Source: Polymyxa betae (taxonomy: Eukaryota; Endomyxa; Phytomyxea; Plasmodiophorida; Plasmodiophoridae). From it: a stretch of 64,000 nucleotides of DNA. Below the pieces are notes generated by a model that saw only the letters and a list, made by a program, of their open reading frames with translations, had not been told where the DNA came from and made no database searches. Both the position numbers and the translations under genes were made by a program. Positions 48,154-58,866 of the stretch are shown here, piece by piece (position 1 is the stretch's first letter; every line of letters begins with the position of its first letter). The stretch spans positions 124,001 to 188,000 of the forward strand of contig RBZT01000419.1 of assembly GCA_003693705.1 (NCBI GenBank). Reading direction: 5' to 3'.

Positions 48154-48467
48154 CATAACAACAATCAAATTTAATATATATTCATATACAACACTTCTTG
48201 TAAAACATAATCAATTTTCAGTTAGAAGCTGTTTAAGCGACGCCGCATGATGATAGATTGATGAAGACGACCTTCAACATGATCTTTGAATGAGACAAAC
48301 ACATTTTGAGGATATTGTCATACGAGAATGATGCCTAAATTGCATAATAATGTGTTCAATTAAAGGCACAAAAAATATTTGTAACATGTTGAATATGTAG
48401 GACATGATGCATTCCTCTCTGCTCAACATTTTTATAGTTAAGGTGATCTTCATTCATAAGCATCGTC
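48154..48467. other. Intergenic, no gene recognised
   Basis: About 310 A+T-rich bases between two plus-strand genes. It should carry the 3' end of the first transcript and the promoter of the second; no element recognised. Confidence 0.35.
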
Positions 48468-49072
48468 ATGGCTGAGGTGCGGTCTCGGCTGGCTTCTATC
48501 CATGGCATATGCAGACTGATTATCAACCACCTAGCTACGTTGGCAGTCCTAGTTTATGGATTCGTAGGTACCCGTCAATGGCAAATTTGAATACGAATCT
48601 TAGCTGAGACCGAATTTTCAGCGGCGTCAATATTTTGTGCCATTTTACCAATAGTGTTGCTTGTATCTTGGATGCTGTCTACATTGTGGAGAAGGCCGAA
48701 GAAATGGAATGCTTCTTCTAAAGTGTCAATATGGCATCGAATGTCGACAAGTAATGCCAATTCGAGCATGTGCCTGAGAGATTATCTACAGTTCCCTTTC
48801 CATTATTACTCCAAAGTATCTGAAATGATCTGGTAAGAGCAATGATTTATTAAACTTTCCAGGTTCAAAAAATTCTCGTACAAAATGCTTTCCACAGGCG
48901 GAGTCCATTGGCTGCTAATCATAAACGTGTTCGATTCGCGCTGGAAAGGAATGAATTCTGGGCAGATAGAGACAGATCTCCCTCTGTCGCCAGCAGTACA
49001 AGTGATATCAGCTATAACAGTGATGATGATTGGGCTTTATCTAATTCAAATCTCCCTCTTTCCTTTTTTTAA
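48468..49072 (+). CDS. Small membrane protein with two predicted helices
   Basis: Three exons, ATG 48468 to TAA 49070-49072. Exon 1 encodes a short N-terminus and a first helix (LIINHLATLAVLVYGFV). Exon 2 starts after an intron of about 35 bases and holds the second helix (ILCAILPIVLLVSWML) and a basic linker. The last exon can be joined in frame at the acceptor just before 48899, giving ANHKRVRFALERNEFWADRD and an acidic, Ser-rich tail. KRVRFA matches the loose RVxF docking pattern of PP1 phosphatase. An alternative acceptor at about 48863 would give a different, hydrophobic C-terminus, so the 3' part is uncertain. Family not recognised. Confidence 0.45.
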
Positions 49073-49242
49073 AAGATATTCTAAAATCATCTATTTATCA
49101 ATATATTCACCGATAGCTTCAAACCAAATTATGAAAGAAACTTAGCTATTAGTCACATGGAGAAACAGTTTTTTATAACTTATGTAGGTCTATAGACTAC
49201 TAGTTAGATTATATATAGTTGTTGATGATAGTTAAGTATATA

Positions 49243-50533
49243 TCAGTAAGGGACACCAAGCGAAACTGTTATAAGAGACTCCAAGAATGAATCAAGGCAA
49301 TATTTTCTGATTGCCTCCATAAACAAGATCATGGTGAATGCAACAGGCAAAGGTTTGATATCCAGTTGAAAAATAGGACACATCATTATCGTAACCACAA
49401 TAGCGAAGAATCCAGTCAGCGTGGCTGAAGCGAGACCCACCACCGATGCCTCGGGAATTGATATCAGCAATCCATACCAGAGAAAGTCGAACATTCTCAT
49501 CTCAATATCACCTGCCTGAATTTTCCAAACATTCAGCCAAGAGCGAAAAAAGAAACAAGAGATACCTGATATGAAAGACGAGGGATCCATTCAGCAGGGA
49601 CAGATAAAACAGGGCGATCATGCTGAGGATCGACATGACGATTATCATCCTCTAAATCAGATCAATGAATTTGAAGCACAAAAGAGAAACTTATCCCAAC
49701 CATGTTGGATGTGCATAAGGGGGTTATGCAACTCCAAATCGAGGCCCTCAGGATGATCTTCATTCCTTCTGTACACGAGCAATGGAACAATAACATTGCG
49801 TTGCCGAGAAAACTGAGCATATAGATCGAAAAAAATAGGAACCGTTAATAGAATGATAATCAATGCCGAGTTTAAGGTGAGTAGCACCACAATTGCCATC
49901 ATACAGTTCAAAGAAAACTTTATGGAAGTGAGAAACTGACATAACAAACTAAGTACATACCATACTGAATCTTCGAAGATTGGGTGGTACACCACGAAAA
50001 TACAGCCCTACGATGTTCAGAGCGGCGAAATTATAGGATATAATCCCCAAAGAAATCAGATCGAAGACGGCACCAAGACGTTCAATAATCAGGCTCAAGG
50101 AGACAATGGCCCCGAAAACAAAAATCATGAAAAAATCCACAACCAGAATCTTTCGAAACAGACTCAGGCATTGCTCTCTAACGGAATATAAGAACGAGAA
50201 TGAAACACAGACTAGACCTGGATAGGACTCACCTATATCTGCGAAGACAAATGTGGACAATACAGAACGTTGCAAAGAAGCAGATGGCTAATATAAGAAG
50301 CTGTTGGGTCTCAACTGAATCATCTCGTGATTGTGATAAGGAGGCAGCTGTGGTTTGTGTTGATGTGATTTCCGAAACGATAACTAAGAAATTCGTTATA
50401 AAGCAGATGGGAAACAGAAGGTATTACCGTTGAGAGTTCTTGCAAAGTACGACAAAATTGTCATCATCGCTGCGATCGGATAGAGGACCATAAAGGCATT
50501 GCTCCAGAGTGCAATGCAGGTCTCAAGTAAAAC
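49243..50533 (-). CDS. Multi-pass membrane protein, unrecognised (possibly 3' part of the F-box gene)
   Basis: Exons read in frame through five or six short introns and encode about seven hydrophobic segments: ALWSNAFMVLYPIAAMMTIL, QLLILAICFFATFCIVHI, ILVVDFFMIFVFGAIVSLSL, LISLGIISYNFAALNIVGLY, MMAIVVLLTLNSALIIILLT, then after a hydrophilic loop GLASATLTGFFAIVVTIMMC and PVAFTMILFMEAI. The protein ends at the complement of 49243-49245. No convincing start codon precedes the first helix, and the first exon joins cleanly to the upstream exon ending at 50587, so the membrane part is probably the C-terminal half of a longer protein that begins with the F-box/LRR region. The family was not recognised. 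Confidence 0.55.
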
Positions 50534-50586
50534 CTGAGGTCATCCAATCACCAATGAGCACAGAAATAACAAAATATAAAGGATAC

Positions 50587-52158
50587 TTGGCCTTCAGGTC
50601 CCTTCACAATGCTTTCTTGATCGGCCCATATTCGCAGATTGCTCGCATGACGAGCGACTAAAATACTGCAACGTCAACCAATCTTCATCAGCTATGTAAG
50701 CTCGAAGCCAACAAAAATAGAGCTATCTACCGCTTAAAGTCACTTAATGCTGGATCTATTAAACATTCATTCAGACTAGGCTCAGCCAATCTTTCATATT
50801 TAAGAGATTGATGAAGATTTTTGCGGTCCAACAACTAAGAAGCTTGTTAAAGTGTTGATCACCCCGTAATCTTTAACAAACCTCGCCCGGAACCCTATCT
50901 GGGTCGTTGAGAAAATTGTGAACTGCTTCCGGATCCGATGAAGTCCAGTTCTTAACATTTCTTAATAATTTGCGGTCATGACAAACTCGACAATGCATGA
51001 TATCAGCCATTGAAAAGGCAGCGAAAATCCCCGAACAGTTAGAACATTGACCGAAATCTCCTACAGCCCGGCTTAAAATGTCATCATTAAAAAGCAAAAG
51101 GGAGTAATACCGCCAATAAGGTTCTCTTCAAGGTCTGAATGTGTTACGCACGAATAAAGGACACGTGCTGGAAGGTTCCCATGAACATTCAAATTCAAGT
51201 TCCTGTATGAGGTTACAGATCCAAACCAGAATAAACAATAAGCCTACGACATACGAGTAAATTATATGTCCAGAGATGGGACCCCAACAAGCCCTCGCGT
51301 GAAAATTAGATTCCTGAGCCAGTCGACATGGGTATGGGTTCCCATTTTCGTCTAATCCAGTCACTGAGGACCATTGTAATTGCAGTAGACCCTAAAAATA
51401 ATGAGCAAAAACATTCCAATGCAGTACAAGCGTTGCAACAAACAAGGTCTAAATGGGCTTTGATCTCTCTCAGCCTTTTAACAATCTCTCGAACTGCAGA
51501 TACAGGGTAGCACCCATATAATTCCAGCATTTTCAGTCGATCTAACTTGAGGACTAAATCCTGCAAAGAAAGAAAATTGTCGGGCCTCTCTAATGAGAGC
51601 TGCCTGCATCGAAGCAGACTAAGATTATTTAACTGGCGACACGAGGATGTTATAGAGCGTAAACAAGATATATCCAAAGCACGACAATCGTCCAATCGAA
51701 GGGTCCGCAACAAGGAAAATCGGCGATTCGCAATTAACTGGCTAAGAAGGCATGGGCTGACTAAATCCCATTTTAGAACCAATAGAAAGATTAACTGGGT
51801 GGAAAATGGGACCTTTATATCGGAATCCATACAGATCAAGTTTGTTCCACATATAGGGGGAATATATTACATTTTTCCAAGAAGATCGTACTTGGCAAAC
51901 ACGGGACAATTCAAACACTTCCAGAAAGGAAAAGATCTATCCACAGTTACATTTAGACCGAAATCAATGACAAAGCAGACTGACATGCCAAAATATATCC
52001 TCAGGAAGAGCTGATTGGAAGCCGAGCGAGATATAAAGCCCATGTTCGAAATCATCAATAGGAACGACACAAGTGCCCATCTGGGTGTCCTGAGGGTTCA
52101 TTGAGAGTAGATAGGTTGATTCTGGATGATTTCGATCTACTGAATGACGGCTGCCCAT
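50587..52158 (-). CDS. F-box / leucine-rich-repeat protein (N-terminal part of a longer gene?)
   Basis: ATG 52158 starts a short leader, then LPEDIFWH, the opening of an F-box, and, after an intron, MWNKLDLYGFRY, which fits the end of an F-box (LW-x-LDL). Leucine-rich repeats follow: SLLRTLRLDDCRALDISCLR, LNNLSLLRCRQLSLERPD, LDRLKMLELYGCYPVSAV. Further short exons carry paired Cys (CSNCSG, MHCRVCHDRK) that may form a zinc finger, then FLNDPDRVPGE, LDRKNLHQSLKYERLAEPSL and ILVARHASNLRIWADQESI. Known F-box/LRR proteins select substrates for SCF ubiquitin ligase. Splicing between 51400 and 51050 allows more than one solution. The last exon ends at 50587 at a good donor that leads into the membrane region. 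Confidence 0.55.
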
Positions 52159-52380
52159 GCAAAACCCAGATAGACAATAAGATTAGATGTGGCATGCAGG
52201 CGCAGTGCAGTAGTGGGTCTCTTATCAGTTCAAAAGTGGGTTGCAGACTTGCTGTCCGTGAATCTACAGTATTCTAACTATAAACGTTCGAGTAACTATT
52301 TACGGGCAGATATAAGTATTGTGACAAGCGTCTGCTGGATACAAAAAATACTTTTTTAGGGAAATATATATGTATGAATG

Positions 52381-54450
52381 TCATTGGGGCAAAGCCATAC
52401 ATTGAAGTAGGGGCACGACATTGCCCACAGCATCTTCTACTCTGAATCTGGCCTCAAAGACATCAACTTCGATGTCAGCACAAAGTACAGTAATGTCTTC
52501 ATCGTATTCATCGCTTGATGAACAAATTTGTCGTGCAATTTCGATGCTGGAAGATATAATCAACTTGGATTTTTGTTGGAAAATAATGAGAAATCTTCTC
52601 AAAACACTCGCAAAACCCAGAGCACTTTTAGAATCGACATTCAGTTGCTGTACAGAGTGCAACAAAAAATGAATAGTCCTTGCAGCCAAAATGGCAGCTG
52701 TCCTTCTGCAATATACTTGGATCTGATCGAATAGGGCAAACATATCAGGCTGTGGGTTGTTTTGAGCATAAACCTTGAGAACAACAACGTGCCAATTTAG
52801 AACTTCTCCTATTAACTTTTCGATATTGGAGACCATAGAACAACTGATGGCCTGTTTACTTTCACCTTGACGAATTATAGTGCCGATCTCATCAACTGTA
52901 TCTAATAAACTGGAATCGTAAAGAGCAACATTTCTTTCAAGATAAATCGATCTTTCACGGCCAATTTGTTCCAGCTGGTCAGCTACTTCAGCACCACCGT
53001 AAAGATTAAATAAGGCATCGAAATCAGCTGATGAACATTCTTCTTCAGAATCAGGAAGTCGGGGATAACTGGCAAAAAACTGGGTCATTTCAGCACAAGG
53101 ATGGTGTTCGACATCCTCTGGATGCTGACTTGGTCTTAGGGTCATTTCTTCTTGATGAAAGATCTCGACTTCAGAGTCGTCTCCCTCTTCTGGAGATTCT
53201 CTATCAGATGCAGACAGCATTTGTGCAGACGAAAACATTTCATTGAGTGTATGCGGCGATGAAGGAGGAGAAAGCGAAACAGGTTTTCTTCCAGGTAAAT
53301 CGTTGAATACAGATTCTTGTGGTACGCTGATGTTCGGTACGATACTTTTGGCTTTATCAAGCACTTCTGAAGTTAAGACACCACTAGCCTGCAACAACTC
53401 TTGGCCTGATTGAGCTGCTGTAATTCGAACACCCTCGAATACATCCTGAAGCCAGCCTGTACTCACATTCTCATTCCGCGTTGAAGACGGGGACAAAACC
53501 GGTGACAATCTGTTGCTATAGCTGCTATGAAAAGACTTATTGGAAGGCGGATGTTTCTCGTCAGCCTCCCATTCATCATTCCAGGACGCTGAGTCCATTG
53601 GAATATGGGGGATTTGATGTAGTGTACCGGGCGCACTCGGGTGGAAAGCAGCTGGCGAGGAGGATCTGGACACAGAATGAGAGAGAACATGTGGTAAAAT
53701 TTGGCCTGTATGTGGGCTATGCATTTGTGATGATTGCGAGTCAAAAGATTGAACTTGAACAGAGTTTGATGGGATTTTGGTACTTTGAGCCTGGGTATGA
53801 TGATCTTGAAACAATTCAAAGAAATCTTGTTCAGTACGAAACGAAGTTTGCGGCGAGCTGACAGGAGCATCTGCAGATGAATTAGATAGCACGCCTGGCT
53901 TTTTCACAAGAGCCTCAGTGGCAACTTGAATCAGCTCACGTCCTGACTGACCAGCTGAGGCTTTCACGTTTTCCAAAACAGATCCAAGCGATTCAAACCA
54001 TTTAGATCTCGATCCGCTACGAGTCCTATTCCTATTAGGAGAAAGCTGCTGACTTTCAGAGAGCTGTAGAGAAGCCTGTTGCCCTTGCTGACCATCTTCG
54101 GGCATTAGGATAAGATCAGCAGCCGATGAGGTAACCTTAGCAGCGAACGAACCCCAACCCCATCCTTCCGATAATGTATCATCTGGAGATAAAACCCTAT
54201 GGTCTGTAATGCGGGATTCAAGGGATGATACAGACTTAGCATTATCCACAAATAAATTCAAAGCTGCAGAATGTGGGATATCTGATATAGGACTAGGCAA
54301 TTCAATAGATGGCAAATCGGGTGGATTTGCATCAGAGCCAAGCTCTTCCAAATTGACGTATTCAGTTCGAGGGTCAGGGACAGGTTCAGACACAGCCTTA
54401 ATCTCTTCAGCTTCTTGATCACTCCAGAAATCGTCATCCCAATTGGACAT
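52381..54450 (-). CDS. FAM114-like (NOXP20-like) protein
   Basis: Uninterrupted frame of about 690 residues. Start taken at ATG 54450, giving MSNWDDDFWSDQEAEE; no ATG lies upstream in frame. The N-terminus is acidic and Trp-rich, followed by EGWGWGSFAAKVTSSAADLI, reminiscent of FAM114 proteins (WGxW..KSLxSSASxxV). Two similar amphipathic blocks occur in the Ser/Pro-rich middle: SVLENVKASAGQSGRELIQV and EGVRITAAQSGQELLQASGV. The C-terminal third is helical and includes FDALFNLYGGAEVADQLEQI, matching the FAM114 pattern (MLFDEYxGLSHLEALE). FAM114 proteins in animals bind Rab2 at the Golgi. The assignment rests on layout and two motifs. It is one of the few long intronless genes in the window. 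Confidence 0.6.
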   Translation of the reverse strand: MSNWDDDFWSDQEAEEIKAVSEPVPDPRTEYVNLEELGSDANPPDLPSIELPSPISDIPHSAALNLFVDNAKSVSSLESRITDHRVLSPDDTLSEGWGWGSFAAKVTSSAADLILMPEDGQQGQQASLQLSESQQLSPNRNRTRSGSRSKWFESLGSVLENVKASAGQSGRELIQVATEALVKKPGVLSNSSADAPVSSPQTSFRTEQDFFELFQDHHTQAQSTKIPSNSVQVQSFDSQSSQMHSPHTGQILPHVLSHSVSRSSSPAAFHPSAPGTLHQIPHIPMDSASWNDEWEADEKHPPSNKSFHSSYSNRLSPVLSPSSTRNENVSTGWLQDVFEGVRITAAQSGQELLQASGVLTSEVLDKAKSIVPNISVPQESVFNDLPGRKPVSLSPPSSPHTLNEMFSSAQMLSASDRESPEEGDDSEVEIFHQEEMTLRPSQHPEDVEHHPCAEMTQFFASYPRLPDSEEECSSADFDALFNLYGGAEVADQLEQIGRERSIYLERNVALYDSSLLDTVDEIGTIIRQGESKQAISCSMVSNIEKLIGEVLNWHVVVLKVYAQNNPQPDMFALFDQIQVYCRRTAAILAARTIHFLLHSVQQLNVDSKSALGFASVLRRFLIIFQQKSKLIISSSIEIARQICSSSDEYDEDITVLCADIEVDVFEARFRVEDAVGNVVPLLQCMALPQ

Positions 54451-54994
54451 AGTATATAGCGTAATCCAATCCAATCAGTGGCGAAATGTTCTAATCGAGC
54501 ACAAAAACGAAAAATGGGCTCTTTCCTGTACAGGCGTCAGCAAAGCATGATGAGCCAGAAACAATAAGCAGATGTGATTCACCAAATGCTGTTTGTGAGA
54601 AGGGTGGGCTGCGCAAACCTGTAGTATTGCAAATGCAGTGCCTTGCTGAATAATCATTATCAGCGATTTACGATTTACGTCGAATTGAATTCATACCAAT
54701 TCAGTTACTAATACCAACATTTTTTCGAGTTTCAAAATCTTACGTTTAATTCTGTTTTTATCGTATGTTTGCCTAAGTAATTCAAGAGTTCCGTCGTTCT
54801 TATCAGAGAACGGCTGGCTAATCCATGTGATAATCTTGCGAATGAGGATAATGATCCGGATTGCAATTAAACAAATGGGTATGCATTTGTAATTATTGCA
54901 ATTATGTGGACTTAGTGATTCTAAGGAGAACTAACATGATAATCATCGCTCTTATTTTTCAATGTGATTTTGGATTGCGCCTGTTCATATACAT
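54451..54994. other. Gap between divergent FAM114-like and RFT1 genes
   Basis: About 540 A+T-rich bases, probably two promoters. A minus-strand open stretch at 54475-54657 shows no motif and is not called. Confidence 0.4.
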
Positions 54995-56737
54995 ATGTTA
55001 ACCTGGCTTTCTCTTCTAATAGGTCAACAGATCCTATCCCGATCTGCTACATTCGTCCTCAATGTCGCCATTACTCGTTATCTCAAAGTCGAGCAGTTTG
55101 GTGCCACAATGATTTTGTCTCTTCTTGAATCCACTGTTTGTACTTATTCGATTATATTCGGATCCCTCTGATTTAGGATGCAAAGGTGCTTTTTATCTGT
55201 AGAGAGCCGCTTCGTCGTATTGTGATTCGTAGCGGAACGCCTGAACATGTCCAATCTTGTATCAATTCTGCATGGATGATATCTCTACCAGGTTCGCTCT
55301 TATTCACAATAACTATTCTTTATTATCGGTCAGCTGACCTCACTAATGATATGTTTTCTTGTCTCGTGCTGTACTGTCTGGGGATTATTGTCGACTTGAT
55401 GACAGAACCCTTTTATTTGAGTACAACTGCCTCTGGCCGTATTCCATCCCGAGTTGCAATTGAATCTCTTAGTGGCATATTGAGGATTGTAATTACTTTC
55501 ATATTACTGATGCCTCCACTATCCTTTGGCTTATCTGCATATGCATGGGCTCTATTAGGCTATGCTATCGCTAAATTAATGTTGTTTTCAATGGATTTTC
55601 GAAAATGGTCGTCTGCACTACCACTACCTGTTCGCTTAAAAAGTGGGTTGTGGATTGAAAGATCAGCATCAGACCTTGGAGGCAAATTTGCTTTGCAATC
55701 AATCGAGAAATATCTCCTGACGGAAGGCGAGAGCCTTGCATTGGTCATGATTGGCAGAGATTTGCATGCGCAAGGTCATTAATTGCTGCCAGGAAATCAG
55801 TTCTAATCCAAACACAGGCGTTTATGCAATGGTTCAGAATTTAGGTTCCTTAATTGCAAGGTTCATATTTCAGCCGGTAGAAGAGATAGCATCGCTCTAT
55901 TTTTCTTCCAAGGTTTGAGGCCATGAATATTTTAACAATGTTGTTTTAAAATATCAGAAATAGGATCATAAATCCATTTCTGAACTTCACTCTGCAATCT
56001 CAACCTTGATGAAACTCATGCTTTTAATTGGTCTTCTGGGAATTTCATTCGGCCCGTTCTATTCGTTCTCGGCTATTCACTTACTGTATGGATCAGCATG
56101 GAGTTTGAAAACCGATGTAGCATATGTCTTATCGCTCTACTGCTTCTACGTTCTCTTCATGGCTCTCAACGGAGTTACTGAAGCATTCCTATTATCAACT
56201 ATATCCTCCGATCAGTTAAACACGTATAATTTGGTTCTAATTCCTTTCTCTTGTAGGTTTTTGCTATTCTAATTTTCGAAAGACTGAAATGTAATTATCG
56301 GTAGTGCTTCATGTACTTTTATCTTCCTTACTTGTTCCTTTTGGCAACCAGGGATTGATTTTTGCAAATTGCGTCTCCATGGCACTTCGCACAACATATA
56401 GTTTTTATTTTATGACTAATTATTTCAACACGAGTTGGAAAGATCTGCTCTGGGCAAATTTACCTCATAAAATGGTCGTTTCGGTGCTTGTGCTAACCTC
56501 TTTTTTGCTGAACAGAAGCCAGATCTTTTTACAGGTACGTTGCTTAAAACCAAACTATTGCTATTGATAATCTATTGCAAGATTTGCACGGAACCCTCTC
56601 ATACGTCGCTCGCCGCACACGCCTTAATCGGATGTTTTTGCTTGGTCATTCTATGTTTAACCATTTTCATCTATGAGAAACAGTTTCTTATAGATCTTAT
56701 TGGTCTCGTGAGAGAAAGAAAATTGGCAACTGAGTAA
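54995..56737 (+). CDS. RFT1: RFT1-family ER membrane protein
   Basis: Multi-pass ER membrane protein required in N-glycosylation for the Man5GlcNAc2-PP-dolichol step. ATG 54995 gives MLTWLSLLIGQQILSRSATF followed by VLNVAITRYLKVEQFG, the conserved RFT1 opening. Further family blocks: GIIVDLMTEPFYL (about 55385), GGKFALQSIEKYLLTEGE (55680), VYAMVQNLGSLIARFIFQPV with EEIASLYFS (55820-55910), NGVTEAFLLST (56170) and FANCVSMALRTTYSFYFM (56360). Six short introns. The C-terminal helix and a short charged tail end at TAA 56735-56737. The ordering of motifs is complete for the family. Confidence 0.92.
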
Positions 56738-56787
56738 ATCCATAATAATCAAAAGATTGTAAATATCGTGTCAACTTTTCAAAATAA

Positions 56788-58010
56788 ATGAGCAACACGG
56801 AGACCTTTGAGGTTACAGACTTGCAGTCCGTGCCGGTGTTAAATATCGTCTTTGTTTCAAGTCTCTTTACTTCTCTATCCATCCATGATCTTGCAGCAAA
56901 CCTTTCATCTTATCTAATGTTCTTAATTCCATCGATTCAGTATCAGGACCTAGCATTCAATTTCACATATTTACGGCAGCAAATCGTCTCCACTGGACAT
57001 GCGGTCACTCACGTAATTCTATACTTTTGAGTTTGCTGTCAAATTAATTTGTATCTGCAGAATTTGGCACCATATGGTGCTCAAATTAAGCAGTTTTTGG
57101 ATGAATATGCAGTTCCCTTATTCCAATTTAATGCTGATTCTCAGACTTTCGGTCTGTTAGCTGCTATTGCTGTGGGATTAATTCTTGCAGCAACATCTAG
57201 ACGGTTGGCATCGCGTCGAAATCGTCACCAAGGTGATAAGAATGCTGTGTTGGAAGAAACAAAACCCTCGGTGTGCAGCGATTCAGATATCTTAAAAACC
57301 CTATGCAATGAAATATGCCATCTACCTGCTGTGAAGGTTAAATACCGTTTTCAGAAATGTCGGCTTCCTTATTAACCATCCTGAACTAGCATGATAGGAA
57401 GCTCTCTAGTATACTTACTCAGGCAATTTTGTCTTTCAAGTCAGCTAGAAATGAGCCCGAGATGGAAGCTCGGAAAGAACAGTTCGGCAAGATCTCTGAA
57501 AGGCATGAAAAAATGGAATATGTTATTACTCAGTCTGTTAAAGGTATGATACATTTCAAAAGTATTTTTGTAATCGATTGATCATCTTCAAAGAGATTGA
57601 GTTCTTAAACTCCGAGGTTGCAAGGTTGATGTCGGATCTGGAATCCTTAGAAGCATTGAGGGACGAAAATACGAAACTTCGTCGTAAATGCAATCAGTTG
57701 TTAGGTGAAGTTGCTGAACTAAGGAAAAAGTTAGCAACAGCATCTCAGATCGTCAGTAATGAGGATGAAATCAGGGATCTGGAATTTCAGTTACTGTAAG
57801 TTTCTGGGTTATCATCCTGTTCCCATATCTAACAACTGATTTCCTAGCTATGGCAATACTGAAAAAGACAAGTTGATAGCATCGCTGCAAAAAGAATTAT
57901 CTGAAAAGGACAAGATTTTACGAGACGGTGCGGTTAGAAGCGGATCGTCTGCTGAGGAGTCCATAAACAAATGGCTGTTTGAGGATTGTGATACAGAATA
58001 CGCGTTGTGA
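56788..58010 (+). CDS. Membrane-anchored coiled-coil protein, unrecognised
   Basis: Starts 50 bases after the RFT1 stop. The N-terminal exon (ATG 56788) holds weakly hydrophobic segments. The next exon includes a clear membrane helix (FGLLAAIAVGLILAATS) followed by a basic patch (RRLASRRNRH), so the remainder is probably cytosolic. Later exons encode a long coiled coil: EQFGKISERHEKMEYVITQS, then EFLNSEVARLMSDLESLEAL, ENTKLRRKCNQLLGEVAELR and DKLIASLQKELSEKDKILRD. It ends with a short acidic tail, TGA 58008-58010. Four or five introns. The layout suits an ER or Golgi tether, but no named family was recognised. Confidence 0.65.
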
Positions 58011-58182
58011 TTGTTTCATCGAATAAATATGAATATGCTGAGCTGAGCGCCTTGCTAAAACTCTATGCACAATGACAGATTTATGTAAAAAATTGTGCGA
58101 CTGCAGGAGGAGTGGTTGTTACATGATTTTGCTGTCTGTGTCTAATATTATTGCAGACTGAGGGACACCATCATATATCTCT

Positions 58183-58866
58183 ATGTCGTTCTCTCTCGCC
58201 GATAGCACGTTCGGCGCTGCATCAGGGCCTGAGCCCACCTTCTCCGAGCGCTTGCTTGGCGAACTTTCCAGAAAGTTCCAGAGGTATTCTCTTCACAATT
58301 CTGCCCTTTACCGCTTCTTAAAATGATGAAGGTATTTGGACGCGTCGGTTCCACATACAGGTGCTCGATGGATAACGTTTGCAGTCTGTTTCTTTACCAT
58401 TGCTGCTCGTATCTTCTTTCTGCAGGGATTTTACATTGTTGCATATGCATACGGAATTTACCTCCTACATCTGTTTATCGGGTTTCTGTCACCTCAAGAT
58501 GATCCAGATTTAGATTCCGATGGACTAGCTCTACCAACCTGGGACACAGATGAATTCAAACCTTTCGTAAGGCGTCTACCTGAATTCAAATTCTGGTACG
58601 CAGCGTTCAAAGCTTCGGTTCTTTCGCTGTTATGTACATTCTTCACTTTCTGTGATATTGTAAGCGGTTTTTGCTGAGGTTTTGCTGGATTATTTCTAAC
58701 TCTTTCGTAGCCGGTGTTCTGGCCGATCCTGTTAATGTATTTTATCGCATTGGTGTTTCTTACAATGAAAAGGCAAATTAAGCATATGATTAAGCACAAG
58801 TATGTGCCTTTTTCTATCGGCAAGAAAAAATTTGGAACTTCCCAGTCTCGAAGTGGATCCCGATAA
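58183..58866 (+). CDS. RER1: RER1 retrieval receptor
   Basis: Small Golgi membrane protein that returns ER membrane proteins by COPI vesicles. ATG 58183, two introns, TAA 58864-58866. The protein shows the family order: a cytosolic N-terminus ending in [20 protein letters not shown], two helices with [20 protein letters not shown], the diagnostic [28 protein letters not shown], then two C-terminal helices ([20 protein letters not shown]) and [20 protein letters not shown]. Length (about 200 residues) is normal. Confidence 0.96.

Noticed and set aside
51128-51364. Separate membrane gene with a helix IIYSYVVGLLFILVWICNLI
   Set aside because: The frame has no ATG at its start, and the hydrophobic stretch can be removed as an intron of about 53 bases in phase; treated as part of the F-box/LRR gene region.
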